Part shown: one piece after another, positions 1 to 12,282 of the stretch | How positions within the stretch are numbered: the first letter of the stretch is position 1 | Layout of the letters: each line of letters begins with the position of its first letter | Origin: Rhizomucor pusillus | Lineage: Eukaryota > Mucoromycota > Mucoromycetes > Mucorales > Lichtheimiaceae | Assembly (NCBI GenBank): GCA_900175165.2 | Contig: FWWN02000658.1 | Coordinates: 124,001-188,000, forward strand | DNA length: 64,000 nt | Reading direction: 5' to 3' | The notes under the pieces: generated by a model | Told to the model about the DNA's origin: nothing | The model's input: only the letters and a program-made list of their open reading frames with translations | Databases searched by the model: none | Program-made: the position numbers and the translations under genes

Positions 1-194
1 AAACTGTAATCTTACCTTGTGATATTACATTTTATAATTTGTTGACACCGACTGTCAACCATTTCAATTATCGTAATAAAAATTGCGGGTTTACCTGGTT
101 TGAAAATCTGGGGTTAATAGTGGGCAAAAAAGCCCGCGCATGTCGCAAAAAAAGTCTGTATGACGTGCCTCCTCGTTTACTTTAATTCTCCCCA
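1..194. other. Intergenic, upstream of PRPP synthetase
   Basis: AT-rich sequence ahead of the first gene. A pyrimidine-rich stretch lies just before the ATG at 195. No gene or RNA was recognised, and the short reverse frame across 91-294 is not credible. Confidence 0.5.
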
Positions 195-1458
195 ATGAGG
201 AATCTCGTCGTCTTTGGAGGCTCGTCGCACCCTGAGCTGACAAAAGCTGTCTGTAATCGCCTGGGAATCTCGCCCGGAAAGACAAAGCTTTCAAAATTCA
301 GCAACAACGAAACAAGCGTTGAAGTACACGAGTCAGTCCGTGAACAAGACGTCTTTATTATCCAGTCTGGCAGCGGTCATGTCAACGACACATTGTTCGA
401 ACTATTGATCCTTATTAATGCTTGCAAGATCGCTTCTGCAAAGAGGATTACGGCGGTCATTCCTTATTTCCCTTACTCACGACAAGCTGACATGCCGTTC
501 AAGTCGTCTGCCGGCGCACCATTGGAACGGCTGCCAATGACTCCCCGACCAGAAAACCAACAGGAAGCTTCTACGGAGAATGTGTCTCAATTATTGTATC
601 AGAAGCTTGCAAAAATGTCTGTAGAAACTAACAGCAACAACAATAACAACGACGACGAATGCTCCAGTTATCGGGAATGGGTAGCTCGATCTGGAACTCT
701 CGTGGCAAACCTTCTCACATGCGCAGGTAAGGAAGAAGGATGATCGTTTCAAGTGTCACAACGATTTGACATGGTAATTGCTGTTTCAGGCGCTGATCAC
801 ATTATTTCGCTGGACATGCATGACCCTCAATTCCAAGGCTTCTTTGATTGTCCGTTCGATAATCTCGTCAGTATGCCATTGATGATCCGATATATCAAAT
901 TGAACATCCCCAACTATCAAGATGCTGTAATTGTATCCCCAGACGCGGGAGGCGCGAAAAGGCAAGATATCATATATACGCGTCGACGAAGCAGGAACGT
1001 ACAGTTAACACTCTACTCTCAATAGAGCTACCGCCATTGCAGAGAAGTTATGCATGGATTTTGCACTTATTCACAAGGAACGTCGTCAAGTATCCACCCA
1101 GAAACGGGATCTTATGCTCGTTGGTGATGTAAGAGGAAAAGAATGCATTTTGATCGACGATATTTGCGACACAAGCTATACTATCACTCGAGCGGCAAGA
1201 ATGCTGAGAGAAAACGGCGCACTTAAAGTATACGCCATTGTTTGTCACGCTATTCTGTCTGGCAGTGCACTGGAAAACATTGAAAAAAGCGATATAAATC
1301 AAATCGTCGTCAGCAACTCGATCCCACAAAACGAGCATCTGCAGAGCTCCAAAATCAAGGTGTTTGATGTGGCACCTTTGTTTGCGGAAGCTATCCGACG
1401 TATTCACTTTGGTGAATCTGTATCCATGTTGTTTGACGCTCAACATGAAATTGTGTAA
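195..1458 (+). CDS. Ribose-phosphate pyrophosphokinase (PRPP synthetase subunit)
   Basis: Makes PRPP from ribose 5-phosphate and ATP for purine, pyrimidine, histidine and tryptophan synthesis in the cytosol. Three exons (195-726, 790-961, 1026-1458) give 378 aa. The N-terminal half carries the [10 protein letters not shown] and [13 protein letters not shown] blocks, and exon 2 carries the family signature [18 protein letters not shown]. The catalytic-loop region reads HKERRQ...LMLVGDV. An Asn-rich insert (about residues 115-160) resembles the non-homologous regions of fungal Prs1/Prs5-type subunits. The PRPP-binding loop reads DDICDTSYT, where catalytic members have a Gly near the end, so this may be a regulatory subunit; that is inference. 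Intron 2 (962-1025) starts with GC (GCAAGA). Confidence 0.9.
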
Positions 1459-3311
1459 ATATGACTGTCTCCGATTTCTTGCGTTCTCCATTTGAAATAG
1501 ATATTTTACATTTTGACTGTTTTGGAATTGAAGAAATCCCGTCATTTGATGAACATTTGATCTTTTCTAGCGCTGGATAACACGGCGCTGCAGAAATGGA
1601 TTATACAGAATAAAGTCAAAAGCGGATCAGGACGCCGCTTATTTTGCTGCTTATTTGTCTCTAAAATCCATTCTTCATTCTGGTATGTTTGATATGCAAA
1701 CTAGAATGATTAGTAGCAGATGCTTGAAAGTCTCCGACCTAGTACAAGGAACATGTTGCAATAGTATGTAGCAACTGTAGATAGAGAGAATCGGACATTG
1801 TCGCTTGCTTTCAGATAATTGTACTTAAATGGACGTAAAATTCGAGCCTCACACTGTAGTTTCAGTGTATCGGAGAGACGGATCGCTTGTACAAAGTCAG
1901 TTTTATTTTCGGCTTGGCAACCATGTTAAAAATAGTAAGCTTGTGCAACAAGGCGACTTTAAGCGTAAGTGGACCTCAGTCTCAGACAAAAGTATGCTTG
2001 CTGCTGAGCAGGTCCAGGAATAGCATTTCCGTGGACCAGATCCTCTACAGTCAAGCTTCGCACCAATCCCACGTTTCATATTTCAACACCCCTTTCCTAA
2101 AGGCATGTACTTCTTCACAAGAGATCTGCGATCCTATTATTGCATTAACACCATCCTAAATAGGTATTATGTGCATGCATAAAAATTTGGGATTGATCAT
2201 GTCAGTCTGCCGCCTCTACATGGATTCCATTGCTCTCAAATGAGATATCTCATCGCTTCATTCTATACTGAAGAACAATGCCTATCCGTAAATACTGACG
2301 TATAGGAATCGTAGATCGATCCGTACAAAAGCCTCCTAAGGAGGGAAAAATTTATCATACTTCAACGGAAGAGAAAAGAGCTGAAAGATTTCGACATACA
2401 TAAAATCTTCATGTTACCTTCACTAGCTTGTTATCAGGGTGCTTTGCTGGCAAAAACATTTAGTGTCATTAATGAAATTGAACCGCCTGTTTGGGGCAGA
2501 TAACCTGCCTAACTACAGTAGAATGCAGATATTGTCATTAGCCTTAGACCTGCCTTGGGCGTCAAAAGGCTATGATCGAACAAATTGCTGATCTATTGTA
2601 ATTATATGCAAATGAAACCACATTTCTCCCTAAGTAATATCCATCTCAATCAGTGTGTTTTTATTTTCCATCATTCAAATAAGTATTGCCGAGCCCCGGT
2701 CGACTAGGCGGATTTTGGTTCCATTCTTAAGGTCGCAGCGCCAAGTTTTACAGTAGAAATACTATGCATCCAGCATGGTTATTGTCTTGCATTATAAATT
2801 TAGGGCTTTAGTTAGCAAGCACACTACAGTAGTGCTTAATGTTGCTAATTTCCAAACTTGCTAACTAGAATGTTAACGCTTTTGTAATGTGGCAGACATT
2901 TATCGCGCGTTCAGTAGCATGTCTCTTGACACACCCAATCAACTTCCAAGCCCCAAACCGCCAAAGCCTTTGTCCCCGGTTATTGAGAAAGGTCTACCGA
3001 AACGACAGGGATGATAGTCAGTTAATTATGCTGATATGGATACTTATTATAAGCTGTAAGCATGGCGCAAAGAAGTCTGCCACAAATAGACATTGTTGAC
3101 TGATGCCGAGCAGTTCTTTTCTTTTTTATTTTCTCTGTCAAAGTTGAAGACGTATTATTAGATAAAGTGACGCGCGTGCGGATATCTGAGCTGTTGACCT
3201 GTCTGAGCTTTTCATTTCATGAACAAAGCTCTAAAAAAGTGTGCGCACTTTAACCGGTTTTGGCAAGTGTAAGCAGCCGCGCCTCGTCTCTTTTTCACAC
3301 TTTACAGCAAG
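1459..3311. other. Intergenic region, 1.85 kb, no gene recognised
   Basis: Short open frames near 1829-2159 and 2887-3099 have no recognisable domain, no splice context and no conserved motif. No tRNA-like T-loop was found. The last 200 bases, pyrimidine-rich near 3120-3300, probably hold the promoter of the nucleotide-sugar transporter. Confidence 0.5.
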
Positions 3312-4570
3312 ATGGGTAACTGTAGATTAAACTTGAACGCTAAAGTGGCCTGTCTCTTTCTCTAACAGCGGTTCGCATTGCAGCGGTTTCGACACTGTTC
3401 GCGGGGATACCGCTCAAGTACATTTCGCTGCTCGTCCTTGTCGTGCAGAACAGCGCACTTATCCTCATCATGAGATATACACGCGCCAGCGTCTCGGAGG
3501 AAGATAGATATCTTGCGTCAACAGCCGTCATAATGAGCGAGTTGACAAAGACTCTTATTTGTCTTTCCGTGCTCTATGCTCTGCCGCCGCCTTACCGCCG
3601 ATCAGTTACTTCGTTAGCCTCGCTGCTACACCGTGAACTCATTGTTAAATGGCGAGAATCCACAAAGTTGGCGTTTCCTGCCGTTTTGTATTTGATCCAG
3701 GTAAATATTAGAAATTTCCGGGTGTTGGTCCGGACGTATCAAGCTTACTAACGTGGATTCGTGGTGGGGGCAAATCAGAACAATTTGCAATATGTGGCAG
3801 CAACCAACCTAGACGCAGCGACTTTCCAAGTCACGTACCAGCTAAAAATCCTCACAACCGCGTTCTGCAGCGTGGTCATTTTGCGCAAACCGCTTTCACG
3901 CTTAAAATGGACTGCTTTGGGACTATTGACCATTGGTATCGCGCTCGTTGTTATGCCGAAAGACGCTTCCTCCTTCTCATCACTGTTATCCTACTTCTCA
4001 TCGAGCGACATTGAAACCGAAGAGACACAGCCGACTGATAGCGCGACGCTGGGCAATCAATCGAACGCACAGGGCTTCTTTGCAGTGTTGCTTGCGTGTG
4101 TTTTGTCAGGACTTGCAGGTGTATATTTCGAAAAGATTTTAAAGGCACCGCCCAAACCGGCACAGGAGGACGAGGAACACAAGGTCGCAGTGGATCAACC
4201 TATGGAGGACCCTGTGGCCAACGCTCAAAGTCAGCTTTGGATCCGCAACATTCAAATGTCATTTTTCTCGGTTACTTTGGGTCTTGTCTTTGTGGTCTTG
4301 CTGCAGGACGGTGCAACCATTGCAGAGCGAGGCTTTTTTGTCAATTACAATGCGCTGACCTGGACGGTCATTGGTATTCAGGCTTCAGGCGGTCTCATCG
4401 TCGCGTTAGTCGTCAAGTATGCGGATAACATCTTGAAAGGATTTGCTACCAGTATCAGCATCATTCTCTCCAGTATTCTTAGCATTTGGTTGTTCAACTT
4501 TACGATCACTGGAACCTTCCTTTTGGGTGCAGCTCTAGTTATCTACTCAACATACTTATATGGTTTATAG
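3312..4570 (+). CDS. UDP-sugar transporter, SLC35A2/A3 type (Golgi)
   Basis: Carries nucleotide sugars, probably UDP-galactose or UDP-GlcNAc, into the Golgi lumen in exchange for UMP. The model has exons 3312-3315, 3369-3700 and 3779-4570, giving 375 aa. The first exon is only 4 nt (ATG plus G) and splices in frame to the second. Hallmarks of the family are NNLQYVAATNLDAATFQVTY followed by QLKILTTAF, the SGLAGVYFEKILK segment, and the C-terminal block KYADNILKGFATSISIILSS. About ten hydrophobic segments are visible, with an acidic cytosolic loop rich in Glu and Gln between them. Intron 2 has a clear branch site (TACTAAC) near 3747. Exact substrate cannot be read from the sequence. Confidence 0.9.
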
Positions 4571-4904
4571 TCATTGTTCTTTGCTTCGCACTACAAATCC
4601 CTCATACCCGCCCTCCACCTTCCCCGTCCTTTAGATCAAGCTACACTTTTGCTCCTTCAATCCTTCTATTTTTGCGATGCATCTGTCTCTTTCAAATACA
4701 TACTATTCTAATTGCGCAGAATCTTGTAATCCTGATTTGCCTTGTTTAGCACTGCATTGTAACCCCCTGAAAACGCAGAGAGATCAAAATGCAGAGCCAG
4801 GTCGTGTGATCACATAGTTTCCCACGGTTGCTAGGGCTAGTTCCTATAGCCTATTTCACTGTTGCTTTTCTCGTTCATCATTTCTTTTCTGTGTTTTCTT
4901 TACC
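4571..4904. other. Intergenic, 3' UTR and ALDH promoter
   Basis: T/C-rich sequence after the transporter stop, then the upstream region of the aldehyde dehydrogenase. No additional gene seen. Confidence 0.5.
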
Positions 4905-6966
4905 ATGTTGTCGAGAGCGTGTGCAAGAGCCTGCCGTCGTTTTCCATCCTACCACCCACCTGGAAGAGTCGGCCTGACGGCCCGGACGCTTACAACTTTT
5001 GAAAAGCATCGTGATATCTTTGACAAGCTTGGTATCGACAAGACCAACAACAAGGGCGTGTTTGATGGCGAGTGGAAAGGCTCGGGTCCCGTCATGCCAT
5101 CGATCAATCCTGTTAACAACCAAGTCATTGCTGAAGTTGTTTCGGTAACTTATAGTCGGTCAGAGACCATTGATATATGCAGATCGATTGATCCTTGCTG
5201 TAGGGCTCGCCGCAAGATCTAAACACGGCCTTAGATCGAGTTGCCGAGGCTCAAAAGATATGGAGAGAGGTAAATATCTGCAATAGCAAGCGCTCAGCGG
5301 TCGCACCCGACTGACGTCTTTAAAGATGCCGGTACCGAAACGCGGTCAAGTTCTGCTGGAAATGCGAAACGCATTGGTACAGAACCTGGAGCCGCTTGGA
5401 AAACTCGTGGCTCTCGAGATGGGCAAGTATTGCTTTTACCTTGGCGCAATGAAAAACTAACAGATAGTGCACTTTTTTCAGGTAAAATCCTACCGGAGGG
5501 CATTGGAGAAGTACAAGAATATGTAGATATCCTCGAATACGCTCTGGGTCTATCACGCACGCTGCAGGGCAGCATTATTCCTTCCGAGCGACCAGGCCAC
5601 GCCATGTTAGAGACTTGGAACCCGCTAGGCACCGTGGGTGTCATTAGCGCATTCAATTTCCCTGGTAAGATTACCAAAGTGATTTGTATTTTTTTAATGT
5701 CTCTTTTCACCAACAAAGTACGCTGCGTTGCTTAGTGGCGGTGTATGGCTGGAACAGCGCCATTGCATTGGTAACTGGCAACGGCGTTCTCTGGAAACCG
5801 TCTCCAACGACACCGCTGTGTTCTATCGCAATCACTCGTCTGTTGGCAAAGACACTGAAAGAAAATGGACTTCCACCTGCACTCTGCTCACTGGTGACAG
5901 GCGGTGCGGATATTGGCAACGCATTGGCTCAAGACGACCGCGCCAACCTGCTCTCATTCACTGGATCTACCAAGGTCGGACGCCAGGTTGGACAGACGGT
6001 GCAAGGTCGCTTTGGCAAATCCCTGCTTGAGCTGGGTGGTAACAATGCCATTATCATTATGGAAGACTGCGACCTTGATCTCGCATCGCGTGCCATTCTA
6101 TTCGCAGCAGTCGGCACTGCAGGACAGCGCTGCACGACCACTCGACGCTTAATCGTGCAGGAGTCTGTGTACGACGAACTGATCCAGCGCTTGCTCAAGG
6201 CATACGCTCAAATCAAGGTCGGCGATCCTCTCGATAACGGCATCTTGTGTGGACCGCTGCACACGAAAGCGGCCGTGGATGTATATCAACAAACTCTGCA
6301 GGATGTCCAACAACAAGGTGGCGAAATCTTGTACGGCGGTAAAGTGCTCAAGGAGGGACCATTGAAAGACGGTAACTTTGTCATGCCCACTGTGACACGG
6401 GTCCAACCACACATGGATGTTGTCAAGAATGAGGCCTTTGTACCCATCCTCCATACCATGACTTTCAAGGTAAACTGAGCATATTCTTGCTTCGATTATG
6501 AAAGCCCAAATATAAATGTTGTGCATTATTTAGACTTTGGATGAAGCCATTGCCATCAACAACGGTGTGGCGCAAGGTCTCTCGAGTTCCATCTTTACAA
6601 CTAACCCGGCCACCATCTTCAAATGGATTGGACCGTCTGGATCGGATTGTGGTATAATCAACGTAAATATTCCCACGAACGGTGCCGAGATTGGCGGTGC
6701 ATTTGGCGGCGAAAAGGTACCTAGTTTACATGGCTGATATCTGCCAATCGAAGATTGCTAATTACCCAAACTAATTGTAGGCAACCGGAGGTGGTCGTGA
6801 GAGTGGAAGCGATGCTTGGAAGCAGTACTGTCGCAGAGGCACTTGGTAAGTCATGTTCTAATATCCTCGTGTAGAACAAGTCTTTCTGACCATAAATTTC
6901 TTCTACTCTAGCACCATCAACTATTCTGGAGCTCTACCTTTGGCCCAAGGCATCAACTTTGGTTAA
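4905..6966 (+). CDS. Aldehyde dehydrogenase, ALDH7A1 (antiquitin) type
   Basis: NAD-dependent aldehyde dehydrogenase; animal and plant relatives oxidise alpha-aminoadipic semialdehyde in lysine breakdown and clear betaine or lipid aldehydes. Eight exons (4905-5144, 5204-5269, 5326-5422, 5482-5664, 5736-6469, 6534-6716, 6781-6845, 6912-6966) give 540 aa, the usual family length. The catalytic Glu lies in LLELGGNN and the nucleophile Cys in [24 protein letters not shown] and the C-terminal GGGRESGSD and [10 protein letters not shown] blocks are ALDH7-specific. The N-terminus, with [13 protein letters not shown] followed by Arg-rich sequence, looks like a mitochondrial presequence. Intron 3 (5423-5481) has a GC donor (GCAAGT); no GT donor restores the frame there. 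Confidence 0.9.
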
Positions 6967-7143
6967 TTTAAAATAAAAACTAAACTTGCTTTTTGCCTTC
7001 GTTTGCAGAGAATATAAGAATTATATGTGTCCCTTAGCTATGTCTCTGTAACCAATGGTGGCAGAATTCGAACAAGCCACTGGTTATGCCCCATTTTGCT
7101 TGTCAAGCGCCGGGGCTCTTGTACCGTCCTTCCTCTCATCCTC

Positions 7144-8688
7144 ATGTACAGAGTTTCCGCAGCTCGCACCCGCCTCGTACCGGCCGCACGTCTTCAGGCC
7201 GTGCCCGTGCGCCATTACAGCTCACCGCTGAAAGTCTTTGTTGATACCATTCGCGAGCAAATCAAAAAGAACAAGGAAATTCAGGAAGGCGTAAAGTCGC
7301 TTCAGGATGAATCTGGCAAGTTAGCTGAGAGTGATGCACTCAAGAAGGCAAAGGAAATGTATGAAAAGGCCAAGGTGAGCAGAAACTGCTACTTTAGAAG
7401 CTTGGTCTCGGGGAAAGAGAGAGAAGGAAGGCTAACTCGTATATTTCACAGCTGCAACAATCTGAACGCAACGAACGCCTGAAAGAAGCATCCGAGAAAA
7501 TCTCAAAAGCTGCTGGTAAAGTTGGAGCATCGGTCAACAAGACATTCCAGGAAGCAGCAGACACCGAGTTTGCCAAGGAAACGTCCGAGCGTTTGAAGAA
7601 GGCAGCGGATAGCATCAACAAGAGCACAGAGCCTATTCGCAACAACCCCGTCGTCGGCAAAATCAGCGAGTCTCTTCGCACGGTCGTCAAGGATGAATCA
7701 GGACGATACACTGGTTTTGTAGATAAGGAAGCACGTCGCAAGATGCGTGAACAAGCTCAGCAGGCTGAGACCAACGCCTTTGGCAAGAAACGAGTCGCTG
7801 AAGATCCAAACGCGGGTTCGTCCATTGTAGTCCACAAGGACTCAAAGTGGAAGGAGAGCTGGAGAAAGCTCAAGGAAGAGTCGCCGATCATGCAGGGCAA
7901 GTACACTGTAGACAAAAGGATTGCTCCAAGTCATCCTAACAGATGATCTATGCAGGCATTTTCCGCGCTCGCAAGAGCTACGAAGAGTCAGACAACATTT
8001 TCATTTCGTATACCCGGGCATTCACAGACCGTGTCTCGGAAACTTTTGGCTCCATCTTTGAAGAATCAGATCAGGCACAAGCAATTCGAGCATTCCAGAT
8101 GATCGATCCTACCTTCAACATGGATAAATTCATGCGAGAAGCTCGTACCTACATTGTCCCAGAATTGATGGAGGCTTACTTGAAAGGAGACACTGAAACC
8201 CTTAAGCTGTGGTGCTCTGAAGCTGTAAGTTTCACATAGATTGGATAGTATCTATTGTTTTTTTTCTTTCGCTAACTGGAAAATGATTTAGACTTACAAT
8301 GTGCTAACTGCTGTCATCCAAGCCCAAATCCAGCAAGGCTTGATTAGCGACTGCAAGATCCAGGATTTGAGAGACGTCGATGTAAGTTGCAACGAAAATC
8401 GCATGCAAGTAATAGTTGGAAGTGTTGCTAAGCAGTGTGGAATAGCTCGTCGCTGCCAAGATTCTCGATAACGATATCCCGGTTATCGTGCTCTCCTTCC
8501 GCACCCAAGAAATCATTTTATTCCGAAACGCGCGAACACACGAAATCGTTTACGGCAAGGAGGACCACATTGAGCAGGTTACTTATGCATGTGTCTTGAC
8601 CAAGGAGCCAGAGGATCTGCAAAACCCGGTTACCGGCGGCTGGAGAATCATTGACATGGCCAAGCACGACTCGCGACCAGTGTGGTAA
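7144..8688 (+). CDS. TIM44: Mitochondrial import motor adaptor TIM44
   Basis: Peripheral inner-membrane protein that tethers mtHsp70 to the TIM23 channel and helps pull precursors into the matrix. Five exons (7144-7374, 7452-7896, 7956-8224, 8292-8381, 8446-8688) give 425 aa, close to the yeast protein. The N-terminus is a basic presequence ending near VRHYSSPLKVF. A charged coiled-coil half (KKNKEIQEGVKSLQDESGK) is followed by the Tim44 C-terminal domain, recognisable from RARKSYEESDN, FGSIFEESDQA and MIDPTFNMDKFMREA. The ATG at 7144 is chosen because it opens the presequence; in-frame sequence upstream is not protein-like. Intron 2 (7897-7955) uses a GC donor (GCAAGT). Confidence 0.92.
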
Positions 8689-9020
8689 AAAAGAAAAAGT
8701 AATATATAGTCATTTCGCCTTTATACTACATATAGATTGTATAGAAGAAAAAAATCATTTGTACACCTCACTCTTTTTTCCACAAACATACACACCCACA
8801 CTCTCTGTCTTATACGATCGCCTCCCACTACAACACTTGTATACGCTTCTACCGCATTTAAAAAATAAACTTTTGCCCTGTTCAAAAAAGCTGGTGTCAT
8901 CCCAACCATTGCCAAGCACGGCGACTTTCACGGGTCCATTTTAACTCAGCAGATGTCCCAAGTTTCTGTAATTTGCAGACGTTTTCGCCTTCATCCCTTG
9001 GCTAACCGTTCACTACTCCC
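8689..9020. other. Intergenic, TIM44 3' end and WASP promoter
   Basis: About 330 bases, A/T- and C/A-rich, between two genes on the same strand. No extra gene seen. Confidence 0.5.
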
Positions 9021-10980
9021 ATGCGATCTGTGACGCTTCCTTCGCCGCAGGACAAGAGCACTGTGCGGAAGGCGGTGCCATCTTCGGTATGTGCTCGCAC
9101 GTCTTGGCTGACCATGTCGATTAATTGTCTGCCGGTTACCAGAAAATCTTGACGGCAGGCGTTGCTCGTCTCTTTGTAGCTTCCCCGGACCCAAACAAAT
9201 GGACATACTCGAAACTGTGGGGTGCTGCCGCTTTCTGCCGAGACTCACAAAAGAACAACTCGCTTTTTATACGTTTGGTTGATATCGAGGTAAGCAAAGC
9301 TGCATAATGGTTCTACGCGTGTTTCGTACCAATTGACATGCATATCTTTGTAGAACGACCGAGGTGTATTGTGGGAACAAGAATTGTATGAAGGATTTGA
9401 GTTTGTAAAAGAGAAACCGTTCTTTTATACTTTTGAGACAGATGTAAGTCTTCATCGAGTTATGCACTGCAAGGAGATAAGCTCACGCTATGGTCGGTAG
9501 GATTACTTAGCGGGACTCTTATTTGTTGATGACGGCGAAGGCGAAGCATTTTACAAGAAGGTTCTCAATCGGGAAACGCCGAAAGTTAATGGTAGCAGTA
9601 ACGGGCTCATTGTATTTTATTCTTAATGTATGCTAAGTTTTCCGGACTGTAGGTACAAGCAGGAATAGTATACTGCTTGGAAAGAAGGCTGGATCCAAGA
9701 AGACCGGTGGAATTGATAAAACTCAAATTGGAATGCCATCAGAGTTTAGGTAGGTAGCAGAATCCCAGAAATGCAAGAGGTAATTCGGTAACCGAATATA
9801 TGATAGACATGTTGGACATATCGGATATACACCTGAGAAAGGGTTCAGCATCGAAAACAATGACCCGGAAATGAACGACTTTTTTGATCAATTGAAAGCT
9901 CTTGGCATTACAACAGAAGAAATCAACGAAAATCAAGAGTTGATCCAAGATTATCTGCAACAATATCGATCCCAGAATGCTTCATCCAAACCACCTTCAT
10001 CAGTTCCTCCTCCACCGCCACCGCCTGGAGGAGGAGGTGCAAACAGAGCAAAACCTAGCAGCGTAGGATCAGTAAAGAGAACCCCACCTCCTCCACCTCC
10101 TCCACCTGGCAGTAAGTATTCGTAACTTATAGTTAGCAATATGCACAATGTCTCAACATCACCCCTGGATGTATTTTTAGGTCGTCGTGCTCCTCCACCA
10201 CCACCGCCACCCAGAAAAGCAGCAAACGGTCGAGCGGTACCGCCTCCACCACCTCCACCACTAGCTCGAAGCAATTCACCTGCACCACCCGCCGCCGCTC
10301 CACCTCCACCTCCACCGCCTCCTCCAGCACCTGCTCAAGCTTCACCGCGACCTGCTATACCGCGGGCACCTGCTCCACCGTCAGCATCACCGCCACAGCC
10401 TCCACGGTTGCCTGCACGCGGAAGCCGCCAAGTTCCACCTCCACCTCCTCCAACCGGAGGACGACCACCCGCACCGTCTGCTGGTATACCCCCACCTCCA
10501 CCACCTCCACCAGTATCTGGACCTTCTGCACCAGCTGCGCCGTCTCCGCCGCCGCCACCGCCGCCACCTGCTGTTGGTGGAGCTGCTCCACCACCACCAC
10601 CTCCTCCTCCTCCAGCAGCCCCAGCAGCTCCCGGAGCACCCCCTCCGCCGCCGCCACCGGCACCTTCTTCAGGTGGCCCTCCTATGCCTCCTGCGTCTGA
10701 CGGTCGTGCCAACCTCATGGCATCCATTCGCGCCGCAGGTGGTTTTTCAAGTCTAAAGAAGGGCGGTCAACTACGATCTGCACAAGAAGGTTCGCCTCCA
10801 GCAAGCAGCAGCAATGTCAGCACCGCCGCAGCTGCAGGAGTAGGAGCGGCAGCTGCTGGCGCTGGAGCTGCCGCCGCCGCAGGACCAGACTTGGCATCTA
10901 GCTTAGCAGCAGTGTTGAAACAACGCAAGACAGCCATGCAAAGCGACGACGAATCAGATAACGATGATGAATGGGAATAA
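9021..10980 (+). CDS. WASP-family Arp2/3 activator (WH1-CRIB-Pro-WH2-A)
   Basis: Activates the Arp2/3 complex to build branched actin at endocytic sites. Seven exons (9021-9086, 9143-9289, 9354-9443, 9501-9591, 9653-9749, 9807-10111, 10181-10980) give 531 aa. Order of parts: WH1 domain (about residues 1-135, with ARLFVASPDPNKWTYS and DRGVLWEQELY); a CRIB/GBD-like segment at about 150-200 (IGMPSEFRHVGHIGYTPEKG); a long polyproline region (about 235-430); a WH2 motif (RANLMASIRAAGGFSSLKKG); and an acidic tail ending SDNDDEWE with the usual Trp. The ATG at 9021 is the first that leads into the WH1 fold. Yeast Las17 lacks a canonical CRIB, so Cdc42/Rac control is likelier here. The 3' end faces a - strand gene 83 bp away. 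Confidence 0.92.
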
Positions 10981-11063
10981 CAATAAAAAAGAGAGCAAAA
11001 GATGGCAAAAAAAAGAGAAATTTGCATATAGACAAACCAGATATTATATACTTTTTACAGTTA

Positions 11064-12169
11064 TTAATAGTCAAGTTCGCCTGTGTAAACTGATGGTTTC
11101 GAGGTATCTTCAGGCTCACTTTCTTCTTCATCAAAATATCGATCCTGTGCATCTTGTTCCATCTGCTTTAGATCGTCGTATGCTTCATTTTCATCTACGG
11201 CCCTGTAATCGAACTCGACCTTATTCCAAACATACACGTTAAAGATTCGTCCTTTCCTTTGTGCATAAGAATACATACGTCTTGCCCGGATAAGAATTTC
11301 TCTTCCATGATACGGATGAATTCTAACCGTTGTTCTTCGCGGTATTGTAACTCTTCCGCGCTTGGATAGCCTGTGCCACTTCTTTGATTAGGTAGCATGT
11401 CCTGAATATGCTGGTCCGTTAAGGGTTCATGGTTATCTGGATGCGCCTCGGCTGTGGATGATACTTGTGGCAGTGCATCTTTCATGTCGACATCCTTTGC
11501 TTTATCCTCCTTGTCATCATCCTCTTCTTCGTCTTCTTCTTCGTCTTCTTCTTCCTCTTCCTCTTCTTCTTCTTCAAATTGCTCCTCCTCTATAGTCCTC
11601 TGTTCTTTGGCTTTTTCTTCGGCGTAGCTACGATCGATGTTTGTGAGTATCCGTTGAACAAGACCGACGTCGTTGCCGTAGGGCATATTCTTTTCCTGCT
11701 CCGTTTTGTGGCGTCCAATGTATTGTTCATACAGCAGAGGCTCCCGTTGCTGCATCATCTCCTCAGAAAAGTAGGATGTATCTCGCAAATGTCGTTTTAG
11801 ATATTCGTAGCGTCGGTTTTGTGCTAAGGTATGTTTGCTGGAATCTGCCGCAGGTGATAAGTTTTTCAGCTGGTAGTCAACTTCATAGTTGCCTACATCC
11901 AGAGCTGCTAAGTGATATGGTGGCAAATCATATAAAATCCAGAGCTGTTTACCTTTTATCTGTGCGAAGTGCTCTAATACATTTGGCGGGAGGTAGCGGC
12001 CCCAGCGTATCAAGAAAAGAGCAGGATCTTGCGTCAAGGTATTCTGCATTCGCTCCAGTTTCTCTTCCGGAGCAGCCTCTTGTTCGTTTCGCTGGAGCGT
12101 TTTGAACGAAATCATGTCGAGATTATTGCGCACATGTTGCATGATCTCGTGTACTGCAGTTGCGTCCAT
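11064..12169 (-). CDS. CCDC97-like protein (DUF2052)
   Basis: Homologues are linked to the SF3B part of the U2 spliceosome; the role here is inferred from similarity. Two exons (12169-11279, 11219-11064) give 348 aa. The N-terminal part contains FLIRWGRYLPPNVLEHF and a helical YLKRHLRDTSYFSEEMM region. A long Glu/Asp tract sits near residues 195-225. The diagnostic block is split by the intron: EEKFLSGQD joins VEFDYRAVDENE, followed by the acidic tail. The intron (11278-11220) has GT/AG borders on the minus strand. The gene converges on WASP; the short gap implies overlapping 3' UTRs. Confidence 0.75.
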
Positions 12170-12282
12170 GATAATATAAAGTTATGCATGAATGTAGGAA
12201 AAAAGAGGCGCGGCCAGGCTGCGCGGAGACAGATTTTCACTTTGCTACGTTCGAGCCGATCCATGGTTGATCGATCATCACC

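Noticed and set aside
1829..2159. Open frames between PRPP synthetase and the sugar transporter
   Set aside because: Short, compositionally non-coding, no motifs, and no splice sites that extend them.
3120..3311. Possible separate gene in the leader of the sugar transporter
   Set aside because: No ORF; the sequence behaves as promoter and leader.
9951..10727. Gly-rich and Val/Glu-rich reverse-strand frames across the WASP gene
   Set aside because: They are antisense shadows of the polyproline-coding repeat (CCN codons).
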